NCBI RefSeq assembly: GCF_026151205.1
Contig: NC_087072.1
Coordinates: 8,232,084 to 8,296,083 of the forward strand
From: Bolinopsis microptera
Taxonomy: Eukaryota > Ctenophora > Tentaculata > Lobata > Bolinopsidae
DNA: 64,000 bases
Direction of reading: 5' to 3'
A model generated the notes under the pieces. It had not been told where the DNA came from and ran no database searches. It saw only the letters and a program-made list of their open reading frames with translations. Of this stretch, positions 11,003 to 29,281 are shown one piece after another. The position numbers and the translations under genes are program-made. The stretch's first letter is position 1, and the number at the start of each line of letters is the position of its first letter.

Positions 11003-11730
11003 AAACGACCATCACTTCACTTCTGAGGATCAGTTTCCCATTTAGTCTGGTTCATTCGAAAGGTAGTCCTTTATACTTCAGTTCAGTCTATAAACGAAGT
11101 CCGAAAGAAGGTAAATTTCGTCGATAATCGCCGTCAGAATCGTACGTGACGTTGGGTGGGTGGGTCATATTTTCTTCCAAAACGTAGTTAGTACTTTTTT
11201 ACTAAGTGGTGGGTCTGCTGCTCATTTCTCAGAAAAACACTTACTACATGGTACTAAGGGGCTCATTTTTTGGGTGTCCAACCCCAAAAAAACCCATTTT
11301 ACCTCTAATTTCAATTTTGGGAATGGGTTTTGAGGTTTTTTCGAGTTTTTTTCTGTAATAAAAAAATTTGTCTTGTAACTTTTTATCTAATTCGACTACA
11401 TTGAAACCAAAACCCCTACTAAATAGTGGGTATAATTTGCCCATTTCCCAATGTTTAACGAGTTGTTTAGAGCAATTTATGGGTGGGTATCTTACTTTAT
11501 ATACCAAGACGCAGTTAGTACCGTGATTTCTCAACAGTTACTACCCCAAAAGCCGGCAAAAGGGGGTGGGTGTCCTAAATATTATCCGAAAAAGCAGTAC
11601 TGTGAAGGGGGTGGGTGGGCCCTTTTTGTAAAGTCCAAAACTGCACTTAATCGACGTCACGTACGGCACTTATTTTACTTGATGTCTTCAGCTGCTTCCA
11701 CTGAATTCCGGGATGAGTCCGCTTAATTGT
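11003..11730. repeat. Dispersed repeat copy with internal G-rich insertion
   Basis: The outer parts (11003-11125 and 11685-11720) resemble 34480-34650: both share TTCAGTTCAGTCTA-like sequence, then GAAAGAAGGTAAAT, then CAGCTGCTT and GATGAGTC. The 550 bases in between are absent from the other copy and are bounded by related GTGGGTGGG and GTTAGTAC tracts, suggesting a secondary insertion. Family unknown. Confidence 0.4.
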
Positions 11731-12002
11731 TAGGGGAGAAAGAGAGCTTTTCTGAAAGCTGTAGTTCTCCATATGTTTTGCTATAGTCTGAAGAGCTGTA
11801 TATAAATAACTTTTCCCATCACTAAATATACAGGATCTATATATATATATATATACTAGTAGCAGTAATAGTAGAGTTTTCTGTGCCTCCGGCAGACCAA
11901 AGAGAACCTTTCCGTCGTTAACTTACGGCACAATAAAGTTCTCAAAGTTGTCATATTCAATATTCTGGACAAAAAGTTCGAAATGGAAAAATTTTTGAAA
12001 AA

Positions 12003-12130
12003 GTTTCAACGGACTTTAACTTGGACGGACATTAATTGAACGGACTTTATTTGAACGGACATTAAGATGAACGCTAGGGCCTCCAGCGTTCAAGTAATGT
12101 CCGTCCAAATAAGGTCCGATAAGGTACTCT
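12003..12130. repeat. Short palindromic element, copy 1
   Basis: The sequence is built from alternating ACGGACATTA and ACGGACTTTA units that turn into their complement (AATGTCCGTCC) after a central GAACGCTAGGGCCTCCAGCG hairpin. A related copy sits at 36381-36495. Confidence 0.55.
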
Positions 12131-12199
12131 ATCTTAGCTTTATCCGATGGGAGATGGATTAATTATAAATTATTTCCTGTCCCTTGCTTTATTGTTTAA

Positions 12200-14265
12200 A
12201 GGACCAGTTAACTGAAAAATTTGTAGTCTCCAATTTGGCTAAGATTTAAATCAGCTGTGACAAACTGGTGAAAAATTGTATCGCCGAAAGAACCAACTCT
12301 CTAGCTTACGTGTAACGCGTGTTATTGCAATAATAAGCTGTGGCCGCGTGACGTCATAAAGTCCCTCAGTGCGCGCTGGCATAGCGTAATACAATGCACA
12401 AATGTTTATCATCGTCAATAAAACACGTGTAACTCACTCAAATTTTAGAGTTATGACTATTTCCTTAGTTCTCCAAAATCCTTATAGTTTTGGCTATCAC
12501 CCTAACTAAATGAATAGCTGATTGGATGTACAGTGCTCACGTCAGGATTTTAAACAGTGACATAAGTTCTTGAACAGTGGCGGGTGAATGTACGGTTAGA
12601 AAGTTTCTACTATTACAAGTTATGTCATATAATATGTGATAATTTTGGATTGTTTTCATTGCTTCATTACAAACGAAGGGAGACCGTACCGATTATTTTT
12701 CCCCAGTCCATGAAACTAATACACAAAATAATGTGCTATATATTAAACATAGCTGATCAGAGTGTAACTCTGTAATATAATATTACAGTTGTTCGGAAGA
12801 ATGCGAGCAGTCAAATAGTTCGCTATCCTAAAAGACATAGTTCCGAGAGCAATTATATTTTTAGCATAGCGAAATTTCTTGCTTTAATCCACACGTGCCA
12901 GACAGTACAGGAGACAAGAAGTCTGGCTATTTTACGGCCGTTCCTATGGGACCATTAGTAGAAGTAGCTCCTATCAGAACGGTGCCGTGGGAACTGAAAA
13001 ATACCCGGTCTACTAAATACTGATTGGAGTGTACAGTGTGCGGAGTGTTTTGAATTTGACTTACCTAGTTATCGTCCTACTTGTATGATTATCGGTACTT
13101 ACCATAAATAAACTACTGGTAAAATTAAATACCATGTGCAAACGTGTTCAGTCAATCGACCCACTGAACAAGTACTATAGAATTTCCAAGACCCTATTAT
13201 TCTTTGGCCATATATATTGCGGCACGATCGATTCTTAGATGGCTAAACGACAAACGTTAATCTATAAAATTCTTAAACTATGAGATAGCACTTTAATCTA
13301 AAAATACACTTTTTATATTACTCCTGATTTTTACATTTCAATTTTCACGTAAAACATTGTAGCCATAGGTTGATCATGGACACTGACAGCTTAATTTTAG
13401 ATAATAATGATTTATGAGTTTCTCTAAAGTTAACCCTAAACTTGTGTAGTCCAGTCATTTATGGACATTTATGGAATTGAACCTGCAAATTTACTCACGA
13501 AATTTTGCAAAGACCTTCCCAAAAGTATGAATAAACGATTTTCGGTTGGAGACATATTGACCACGCCGATATTGACCCAATAACGTAACCGACCCTTTGC
13601 TTCTGAAGGTCGTAGAGACTTCTAAATAGGCCTAAACGAAGCGGCATATGCATGTTTGTATAGGAGTTACTAAGCAACACATGGCCTAAAATCCTTACTC
13701 TTCGAGAAATTTGCCAAAAACCATTTTGGGCGTGGTACTGAGCCCATTTTCGATAGGATCGTGATAGAGTCTTTAGACAGGGTGCAAAAGAACCGCAATT
13801 AGCATATTTATATATGACTTACGAAGAAACAGATGCCTTAAAGTGCTTACTTTTTCAGTTATTGGCGAAAAACTGATTTCCGGTTCCAGAAATCATGCAA
13901 AAATATGGGTATCTTGTAAATTGGGCTATGAAGGCCCTACAGATTTTTGAATGAGTGCAAATTGTGCAGAATGGCCATGTTTATATACAACTTATGAAGC
14001 AACATGTACCCTAAAACACTTACTTTTCGAGTTATTTGGGGGAGAAACATTGTATTATGTCCATTTTTACCTGTAAAATACAGTCTCACGAGCTCTTCTG
14101 TGCGCGCAAGGGACTTTATGACGTCATCGCCAAAATAATACAAACGCTAATTACACGCGTTAGAGAGCAGTTAGAGATTTAGGAATTTCGACTCGTTGCT
14201 CAGTTTGCTATTTGTCACAATCTGTCAAAATATGAGGATAACTTTTTTTTCAGTTAACTGGTCCT
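12200..14265. mobile_element. TTAA-flanked DNA transposon relic with long inverted repeats
   Basis: A 2066-bp element flanked by TTAA (12196-12199 and 14266-14269). Its ends, AGGACCAGTTAACTGAAAAA and the complement, continue as imperfect inverted repeats for about 180 bp, including a shared TGACGTCATAAAGTCCC block. TTAA duplications occur in piggyBac and Kolobok. No transposase frame is visible. The right half holds three diverged tandem units of about 165 bp starting near 13645, 13803 and 13975, each with a TATAxxACTTACGAAG-like core. Confidence 0.8.
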
Positions 14266-14461
14266 TTAAGCATAAATCCTACATATAGTTTATACTTTTG
14301 TAGGGTGGGATTATATTTTATATTGTGATTAGATAGGGTAGATACAAGGGAGTTGAGTTGAGAGCGATTTAGTACAGTTTTAAACAAGAAAAGGGAAGAA
14401 AACACTTAATGTATGATTAGGTTGAAAGGCTCAGGTATATGTAGAGATATCGTGTCACAAT

Positions 14462-14494
<33 letters not shown>

Positions 14495-15707
14495 AATGGC
14501 ATAAATGGAGAAAATGGAGAATTTCTCATAGGTTTTTCCATTTTCTCCGTAGAAATACTCTCCATTTTATGCCATTGAAAAATTTAGAATTTAGAGAAAA
14601 ATTACTGTTGACAAATTTTTAGTCTCAATTTCAAAGAACAGAGGTTTTTACCCACTATGCGGGGTAGCTTACCCATGTGACTCCATATTGGACTCTAGAC
14701 AATCACGTGACTCAGCTCTAGACTCCAGACGGTGATTAGCTCTGTACTAGACAGTGGCTGCTTGCGAACAACCCTGTTAAGCTCCGCGGTTTGTAAGTCA
14801 CAAATAGAGCGTTTCTATTGGCTTTCAAATGATCACGTGATATCGATCCTGCACTCTGATTCGCTGCATCTCAGCACGCATTGCCTATAAATAGCCAGGC
14901 TAAGATACCATCGGGTTCCATTCGTTCTCTTCTAAGTCTGTTTGGCACTCTTAGCCACTAGCCAGTGCCCCTCTTCGTCTTCTCACTCATGTAGAGATAA
15001 GAGAGCCGTATCGTAGGGCATGTTTTTGTTGAGCGACGAACTCCCGTTTGTTCTTTGAATCACAGACTTTATTCCTGCTTGCTTTGAAACTTCCTCGATA
15101 TAGATCGGTTCACAACTCACAAGTGTGATCACTTGTTTCGACTTTCGAGGATGTTAGTCTCACTTCTCAGTGCCTATTACTATACCATTAAATCGATTTA
15201 ACACCGCAATTCCAGTCGCAAGCCTGGGACCACTACTAGCATAGTCACAACATCTACAAAGCTGCCATATAGCCTGACTGACAATTTTCTCGACTGACTG
15301 ACAATGTTTCTTCTTTTCCCCATTTAGAATACAAAGATTAGTACATTTTAGCTTATGATTAATATTATATTTTTACCTATAGTTTACCTAGATTCTGCTG
15401 TAGTCTGTAGAAATAACTTTACACTAGGCTTGAGTAATGGGTTTGCCTGAAGTGTGCCTCTACTAACCTAGTATAAGCATTTAGTAGCCTACTATGAGCT
15501 TTCATAAGCTTGTTACGCCCCTAGTAAGCGTAAATAAACATGTTAGGATGTCTAATTTAGGTGTTAAATGGTGTTAAAGATGAAATTTCGAAGACAAAAT
15601 TCATGGCATAAAATGGAGAATTACTCATGGGTTTTTCCATTTTCTCCATAGAAAAAGTCTCCATTTTATGCCATTTTATGCCATTTCATGCCATTGGCCT
15701 CCCCCCC
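14462..15707. mobile_element. Poly(G)/poly(C)-ended mobile element A
   Basis: The element opens with 31 G (14462-14492) then CCAATGGCATAAATGGAGA, and ends ATGCCATTGGCCTCCCCCCC. GTCACAAT(G) flanks both ends (14454-14462 and 15708-15716), an 8-9 bp target duplication. About 90 bp inside each end is itself palindromic (TTTTTCCATTTTCTCC). The 0.9-kb core (about 14640-15590) has an LTR-like promoter appearance: CACGTG boxes, TATAAATAG near 14887 and a pyrimidine-rich start region. No long reading frame exists. A shorter element with the same architecture is at 36562-36917. Confidence 0.7.
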
Positions 15708-16116
15708 GTCACAATGTTACAAATTCCCATGGTAACTCGATCTAAATAGGGCGCAACTGGGCAGCTATTAAACCATAAAATCTTGATTCTGCCTCAATTA
15801 GACAACACAATATAATATTCGTTGACAAATATAATACTCTGGAGTGAAGTTCAGCTCACATGGCAAAGTGAGCTGTGAGTTAGGAACCTTAATTGGTTTA
15901 AGTTACTTTTTAATTAGATATCTGTCATTACATTGGGAATGGTGGGAATAGTCTGCCAAATTGATTTGATGCTAAGGTGATGAAATGTTTGGTGAAACTG
16001 AAAGTTAGCCGGTACTAGAGCTTTAATTAGTGTTAAAAAGGGTTCAGGTCCCCACATTTTTGGGTACTTGTAAGATTAAACTTTTTTCTTAACATGTTTG
16101 TTTGAGTACGGGTAAA
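15708..16116. other. Spacer between two elements
   Basis: AT-rich, nothing recognised. Confidence 0.4.
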
Positions 16117-17215
16117 CCCCCCCCCCCCCCCTAAAATGTCACCCACCCCTAAAACGCCACTCTTGATTGATTGGATCCCATCTTCTTAGAAAGTATCTTA
16201 CCTAATCATTTGTAACTCCTAAACATAAAAAATATCATTCAGACCCTGCCACATCCTGAAATTGAATCTAAATGATGCTATAAGGGCATTTTTTTTCACT
16301 TTGTACGAATTTGTACCGTAGTTTTTGACATTCAATTTTGCTAAAAGCAGTCAAATCTAGTCTATAGAGAAGGTCAGATCGATTACTGGGTTGGCTTAGT
16401 TAACTACAGGTCACTAAAATTGCCAAGATGCAGGATGATGTAAAAAATCCCAAAAAATGCAATTAAAACATGCAATTTGCACAAGGTTAAAATCACATTG
16501 AATCCATTTCTTTTGTGCCAATTGTTAGTTTATAACCTTAGTTGGTCAATACGTATTCGCACCCGGTACGGGTACGCGCGTACCGAGTTCTGGCCCCGAT
16601 AGCGGTACGTGCGTACCCGCACCCGCACCCGAAAACTCAAAAGTGAATTTGAATTTTACAGACTTTATAATTACTTTTGATGACACTGTTTGATGAACTG
16701 TGTTATCTTTGCGGATGTGTAATTGTTGAATTCCATTTTTAATATTTACTATTGTCTTTTATTTTGTCTCTGAGATAAGTGAATTCGTTTGCTTTTTAAT
16801 TTTGGCGTACCCGTATCTGCACTGGGTACGGGTGCGCGTATTTTGCCGTATTTGCGCGTACCGACTGAAATTGTGGTGGTACGCGTACCCAAGTCAGCTT
16901 TTTTGACGTATTGACCCACTAAGTTTATAACTAGATAATCTAACTACAGGTGTAAATTTTGTTGACTGAGTTACTGTTTGCTGTAAGTTCTGGGTATTCA
17001 AAAAAAAGTCCCCAAAATGTCACAAAAAGTAAATTGACTAAATTCCACCAATTTTTTTCAACAGAGAGAGAAATTCTGGTCGACACAGCACCTCTCAGAA
17101 ATAGGTTATATTAGTCCCAGAAGTGGTTAAAATTAATAATTGAGCAACATTCTGAGTGCTACACAACCTGTTTTAGCTGACGTTTTAGGGGTGGTGCACG
17201 TGAAATTTTAGGGGG
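16117..17215. mobile_element. Inverted-repeat element with C-run end
   Basis: The left end is a 15-base C run followed by TAAAATGTCACCCACCCC and TAAAACGCCA. The right end is the imperfect complement (TGACGTTTTAGGGGTGGTGC through TGAAATTTTAGGGGG). The inverted arms are about 35-40 bp. No clear target duplication was found. It hosts a separate nested element at 16537-16921. Confidence 0.6.
16537..16921. mobile_element. Mutator-like MITE with 10-bp target duplication
   Basis: 385-bp element with ends TAGTTGGTCAATACG and (complement) TAGTGGGTCAATACG, flanked on both sides by AGTTTATAAC (16527-16536 and 16922-16931). Subterminal regions are rich in GGTACGCG and TACCCG motifs in both orientations. 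A 9-10 bp duplication is characteristic of Mutator-like elements. No coding capacity. Confidence 0.75.
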
Positions 17216-20200
17216 TGATTACGGTTTTGAGGTACTTCCTTTAGTGAGTGAATGTTTTCAAGTAGCTTTATGTTTTAATAAGACAAAACAAATAGTACTA
17301 GTGACAAAAGATAAATCAGGCCTCCTGTACATTTTGAATTATCACACATATATAAATGACATTTTAGTGGTGGTGTTTTAAACGAACTCCATTTCAACGT
17401 CAAAAAATTGAACCTGATTTTATTTTCAAATTTCTGAAATATTCTGATTCTTAAATGGGTTTACACGTTATTAGTTATACCTGTCCCAGCCCCCAGGTCC
17501 CTGTGTATGAACTGTACTGTACATTATTAGATTCAAACGTTCGTGTATGACCATTAGTTCTAAACGCCAAGTTTCATAAAATATACAGAATATGTAATCG
17601 GTTGTAGAGCTGAGAAGACAATTTGCACAATGTTTTGTTTGAGCATCAATAGTTGCTCTCTCTCTCTCTCTCTCCAGTGATGGAGGCGAAAAGAGCGGGA
17701 AAACTCTTTTGGTATGTGCTACTTGGTATATCCAATAATAGTAACATGCAATAATAATTACACACTGGTTATGTTATTGAATTAGGTTGTTTGTTTTGTG
17801 TCCTAAACAGAGTGTGTAGACTGTAGAATCTTCGCTTGCGTTGTGTGTAACCCGAGACGCGAGTGTAAGTTGCATGAAATTGGCATGTCCGATCCCTGGC
17901 AAACTGCTTTTCTCCTGACTGTTTACATGCATGCTAAGATGCGATGCATGCTACATTTCCATAACATTTCGACAGCTGAGTTCTATTTACTACATCAGTT
18001 TACTAAAATATTTAACGGTCATTACATAGAACTGGTCCGGATTTGTTGCAGAAACTTGAATCTGACCGCAAATTGCAGAAACTTCAATATCATTAAAGTT
18101 CCTACAGCTACTTGTCGGATGTAGAGCTAGGATGTAAATTGTAAACTGTGCGAATTACAAATTGAAATCCTTTCATCACTTTCACATGTCTTGTCCTGTC
18201 TTCAAGATGTTACTCTTAACTCTTAACGGTGTAAATCAAGAAATTTGCTAGAAAATTACCTCAATCAAACAGCTCACAGATGTCTAACTAGGGCATCTAG
18301 GAGAATTCCAATCTGAAATCCGAGCCCAGCCCACATATTATCAATAATCGTGTTAATATAACCTCATTGCATGCCAATCGTGATCACCCCGTGACCTCAA
18401 TTGCTTGTCATCATCTGTTTTACTATTTCAAGACGGGCTCATTAATTCAGAACATAATTATCAATAATATCTCATGTTACCTTTTCAAAATATCCAATTA
18501 TAGTACAGACATCTTATTATATAATTAGTATGTTTGATCCGGTCTGATCGAAGTAATTATACCCCTATTAATGGATGATTGGCTAATTAGCCCACCCTAA
18601 TTATTACTCCGCTCCTTTTTATGTCCTAATTTCAAACTAATAGATATAATGCTTCATTACTTGAGTGTAGGGTTTATGTAATCTTTATCGGTACTGACAT
18701 GTCACAGGTCACTGTACACAAGATAGTTTTAGCCTTTAATTTTTAGAGTTATTTCCCAGTGATTTGCAACTATTTCGTTACTTTCTCTAATAATATAATT
18801 TCCTCCATACAAAATCACTGCTGACATCCTATTAAATGATTTTTAGGTCCTTTCTCTGCTGCTTTGCGAACCGAAGGGCTTTTCAAATGAGGCTCAAATG
18901 TGCACTGTACTTGAAGCCCTTACTATTTGAAAAGTGATGCTTAACACTGCATCTTGTGTAATATACAGTGTATATATTGAGTATATTCTCACAATTAACT
19001 GGTATCTTGAACCTCAGCCACTCAGTCTTCAGCCAGTCTTCAAATTTGGATAGCGTCCAAATTTATGTTTGTGCTCTTTGTTCACCAATGTACCAGATAT
19101 TAGACAATAACGCCACATCTACAAAGAGGCCACCTTGTACCTTCATTGTTGTTGTGCCACGTATGTTTCTATTTTGGGGTGACGCGATTTCAAGAAGCAC
19201 CCTACAAGAGCATGTATTTTTCTGATATTTGGGCCAAGTTGTTACTCAAATCAAGGCTAAGATTTGCGTCATTCAGCTCTTATAAAATCACATAAATTAA
19301 CAAATTACCTTAACAACACAAGGTTTTTCCTCATTAATAGGAATTTATGAATACCTAGTATTCATAAATACTACTTGCCCTTCAGCTGTTCAACATAGAA
19401 GTTAATTTGCAGCTCGATGCTGTATATTTGGTTTCGGTTCCAGGAGACTTACTGATTATCACGTACGGCCAGAGCACATGTGGCACTCAACATTTCGGGA
19501 TCATTGGCTCTGTGATAGGGTCTTCTTTTGGCCGCAGTTAACAGTGCAAACCCAACTGACCCCTGACAGTTTTGTGCGCGGCTTATATATCAGAATTTCT
19601 AACCGAATAGCGAGCATTTCTTACATGTTTCCGTTGGTTTGGCTGTCAGAGTTGCTGTCCAAATATTTGGATTATTTGTATTCTATTTCAAGTCCTTTAT
19701 TTGTATTTTATTTCAAGTCCTCTACTCATTCCCAATCGGATCTCACATTTTATTCGTCGTCTTATTTTCTATTATTTCTCGGACAGCACTCCTCAGGAGC
19801 ACCCTGATAGCGGTCAGGGGTGAGAGAGGGAGACGGCAATCGTATACATTGCCAGTCAGTGTAACTTCGTCTAACTCGATACCTGCCACCATGGACTATG
19901 AATGTTTCTAGACACTATCCTTTTGATATTGAGATATTGGTATTTCAGATCACGTGTACATCGTTCCTTTTTTTACGACACAGTAATTTATTGACACTCA
20001 CAGCTATAATTTTAATCATTGAATCAGTATTTTTATCTGTGCTCTGCGAATGCATCACATGAATCAGTTTTTTAATCTATTAACTTATTACACATTTGTG
20101 CTCTGCTTTAGCATCACTTGACTATTTAAAAAAAAATTGTTTGTTCAGGCCATGACCTTATAGTTAGCCAATTGGCCATTGCTATATTATGTGTATATTG

Positions 20201-21221
20201 TTTGAATATTCTTTTCAGTTATTTCTCGGACATACACGCCGTATTTTAACGATTGGTCTTGATAAGTAGTTCTTTATTAGTTAATGAAATGAACACCCCT
20301 CAATTTTGGTTCTTATTAATTAAATGTACCTTCACATTTATATGGTGTGCATTCAGCTTTACGAATGTCAAAAGTTGGTACTCATACTTCTTCATTCCTG
20401 CGACATAGTTGTATAGTATCTTGTGGGGAAAATTACTGGCATGTCTGCTTTTAACACTTGAATATATGAATAACTACAAGATACACACCCCTAATATGGA
20501 TATTCTGTAAAAATACATATTAAGTGTTTCGGTGTCCCTAATTTTGTTTACACTCGGTCACTTGTTAAGGCATGAAAGGTCATTCGGCGAAATTTTCTTT
20601 GAAATAAAATGATGTATTTGTGTAACAATTTTGATAGTTTATCCTCTCAACAATGAAAACTTGCGGCTAATTTCCTGCGATTAGTTGAGCCACGTGATTA
20701 GTTGAGCCACGTGATCAGGAACTGATTAGGATGTGGTAGACACTAGACATGCAATTAAAATGTAGTATTAAGTACCTTCAAATGTCTCCCAGTGTTTCCT
20801 GTAAAATGTACAACGTAATAAATATCATATAATATGCCTTCAGATCTTTGGTATACAGGACAAAGGGCTCCTCCCTGGAAACACAAGAGTCTGGTGTTGA
20901 GTAGACCACGTGGCCACTGTTTCTAACAGTCACTGTTTGTGGCAGTGTTATTTTCCCCCGGCGATCCCGGACTCTGGCAGTGGTCCGTTCAACCAGTGAA
21001 AGTTGCTGGGTCCGCCCTTCTCGTGACTCAGTGGCTCGTCCTCTTTAGTCTTGTTTCCCTGGCATTAGCAACACTCATTCCCTTATCTTCGAGCACTGAT
21101 TGCGTTCGTTAATCTCGCGTAATGCCATTATCTTGGTAATATAGAGCGGGGAGGTATTTATTGGCAAATATTTAGATATTTCTCATGCACAAAATTAAAC
21201 ATGTTGTTCATGTTCGATTTT
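17216..21221. other. Gene-free region upstream of piwi
   Basis: No supported gene. It holds a short (CT)n run at 17655-17675, an imperfect hairpin at 18866-18932 (GAAGGGCTTTTCAAATGAG and its complement) and a duplicated TTAGTTGAGCCACGTGAT at about 20683-20716. At 19470-19910 a patch with a TATATAT motif and strong pyrimidine bias could be an old LTR; I could not find its ends. Confidence 0.4.
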
Positions 21222-21341
21222 GTTGAACACCTGCTCAACAATGGAGGGAAATATTTAGACTCGACTGTACAAGTTTACTGAGTTGAACACCTGTTCAACA
21301 ATGGAGGGAAATATTTAGACTCGACTGTACAAGTTTACTGA
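21222..21341. repeat. 60-bp tandem duplication 340 bp upstream of the piwi ATG
   Basis: Two copies of a 60-bp unit (21222-21281 and 21282-21341) beginning GTTGAACACCTG differ at one or two bases. Both contain GTTGAACACCTG(C/T)TCAAC, a small inverted repeat. The position suggests promoter-proximal sequence, but no function is shown. Confidence 0.9.
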
Positions 21342-21681
21342 GTAAAACATTCAGCTAACATTTATTAACTGCAAGTTAGTGCCCTCCTCAGGGGCAGGTG
21401 TTTGTAAAGGTGACTGAGTTTCATTTTGGCAGGTGTGCACTTACTTTCAGTTACTAAGTATCTTTGATGTAACACCTACATAACACGTTACACACAGGTC
21501 TATGTGGTCCGATATATTGCCAGTACTACCGTAATTTTGTTGTTGCTATTATGTCCGATGTTTAACACCTTGTCCTCTTGATCTGTAAATCAATGCTACT
21601 ATATATTACTTTGACTTGAAGGAATACCTGCATCCATAATGTAACTAACCGTTCCAACGATTGTAGCATATCTCAGGTAAT

Positions 21682-27548
<5,867 letters not shown>

Positions 27549-28370
27549 ATCCCACATCCATCACCCCCACTACCCTCAGAGACAAATTGATTGAACGCGA
27601 GTTTTTAATGTTTTTTAAAAGCTCGATCAAACTGACTTTTATTATGTAATATGTTAATTTCAAATTGTTAAAAAACGTTGCATTTTGCCACACCAACTGT
27701 CACTGGTTGTAATTTCGGACTTGAAAGATGTAAATTTAACTTTTTAACCTAGAAATAGTGGTTACTTAAGTTATTTTTGATTTTTGTATTATCTCCTCTG
27801 TACCTGGTGTACTATTTAAGACAATTTTTATTTTTATTCCTCAGTTCCCCTTATTTTGCGTTACCGTTTCGGGCTACATCTTCAAGTTCGAAATATGTTA
27901 TATACTGCAAGTGAGGTAATTAACTGTTAACTGATACTGATAACTAATTTGTTTCGGCAATGGTGACCTAGTAATTTAAGTGTTCAGAAGCTCAAAGCTA
28001 AGACATTTGAGTTATATGTTTAGTTACGCCATTTATATAGGTTTAACTTCGATGATCAGAAAATGTAATACATCTTAACTTCTCCGAGTCTAAGTTTTTG
28101 TTGCTTAAACGTAATTATGAACAAGATTTAAGCTCCCTAGGTAACAGCCAGAAAGGGTTTCACTCTGGTATAATTGATATTATAATGAATTTATACATAA
28201 CGCTCATTTTTGGAAGTTACTTGTTTTCAATATACAAAGGATTATTTTATTAATTTAATTTAAAACTTGAATGAAGAGTCTACTTGGGTCTTCATAAATT
28301 TCCCTATGGGATAAGACGTGGAAGTGCCAGTCTTAAAAATGGAAATTTAGAAAAAGACACATTGTTCGAA
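27549..28370. other. piwi 3' UTR and downstream spacer
   Basis: AT-rich sequence after the piwi stop. The 3' UTR presumably occupies part of it; I saw no canonical AATAAA that clearly sets its end. No other gene recognised. Confidence 0.4.
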
Positions 28371-28417
28371 GTAGACTTACAACCTTAATGATTTAATCAT
28401 TAAGGTTGTAAGTCTAC
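28371..28417. repeat. Perfect 47-bp palindrome
   Basis: GTAGACTTACAACCTTAATG plus ATT is followed, after a single T, by its exact 23-base complement. RNA from either strand would fold into a 23-bp perfect stem. It lies 0.8 kb 3' of the piwi stop. Confidence 0.95.
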
Positions 28418-28436
28418 TTTAACAATATCAGTGAAG

Positions 28437-29066
28437 TTAATCCCGACGGGATTCCCGAATCCCGGGATTTCAGTCAGAAATTCCCGACCGGGAAATTTTG
28501 TCAACGGAATTTTAAATATTTGTGTAACTCTGCGCGCGTCTTGTATTGGTAGGTTTTACCTGGAGACCTCTGGCCACCATGTTAATAAACATAATGATCA
28601 GGCGGAATGACATGCTGAGCGCCGCCCAGTTAAGTGACTTGAAGTTGATGAGGCAGCTCAAGTTGGGTCATGAGGTGGGTAAACGGGTGATAGTCGTAAA
28701 ATATCTGTTCCATATATTAGGACCGTCGACGAGTCCAACTCGACGCACGTCCTGGTAGGTTGTAAAACTACAAGAGTTTGGTCATGGCACGGATCGTGAT
28801 TGATTGACGATGTTAATTCATCGGCATTTGTATAGCGCTATGCGTTACTAGGCCGCACACTCAATTATGCTTCTCGCTAGATCGTAAGATCGGCGGGATG
28901 CACTACTGGGCCTCGTCGAACTGCGAACAATTGAAATCGTCAATTAAGGCGGCATTTGCTTTCAGGAATCCCAAGTCCCCCCCCCCCCCGATTTTTGGGA
29001 ATCCCGGGATTACTTTTGGTTGGGATTCCAAAATCCCGGGATTGAATATTTTGATCGGGATTGACT
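28437..29066. mobile_element. AATCCCGGGATT-bounded inverted-repeat element
   Basis: Both ends carry TCCCG-rich motifs: left TAATCCCGACGGGATTCCCG with AATCCCGGGATT, right AATCCCGGGATT with GATCGGGATTGA. The arms are roughly complementary over 40-60 bp. A 13-base C run is at 28977-28989. There is no long reading frame and the target duplication was not resolved. Confidence 0.5.
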
Positions 29067-29281
29067 TTATATATATTACTAAATAATATGTATCCTTTTC
29101 TAAAAATACTAAGACGCGCGTCGAGTTTAGTTTGTTAGTTGCAGTTGCACTGATCTTCGAAAGTCAATATTCAATATTTGGTTCAAATATTTCAAGAGTC
29201 ATCACTCAGTTATCCTGCATCCGTTAACCTTGGCGCGTCGCTCTTTTCAAGCTTCCTGAACAAGAAGAGATACGTGAGACT

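Noticed and set aside
19470-19911. Protein-coding exon or solo LTR
   Set aside because: Overlapping frames show no family. A TATA-like motif and pyrimidine bias suggest an LTR, but no TG...CA ends with a target duplication could be found.
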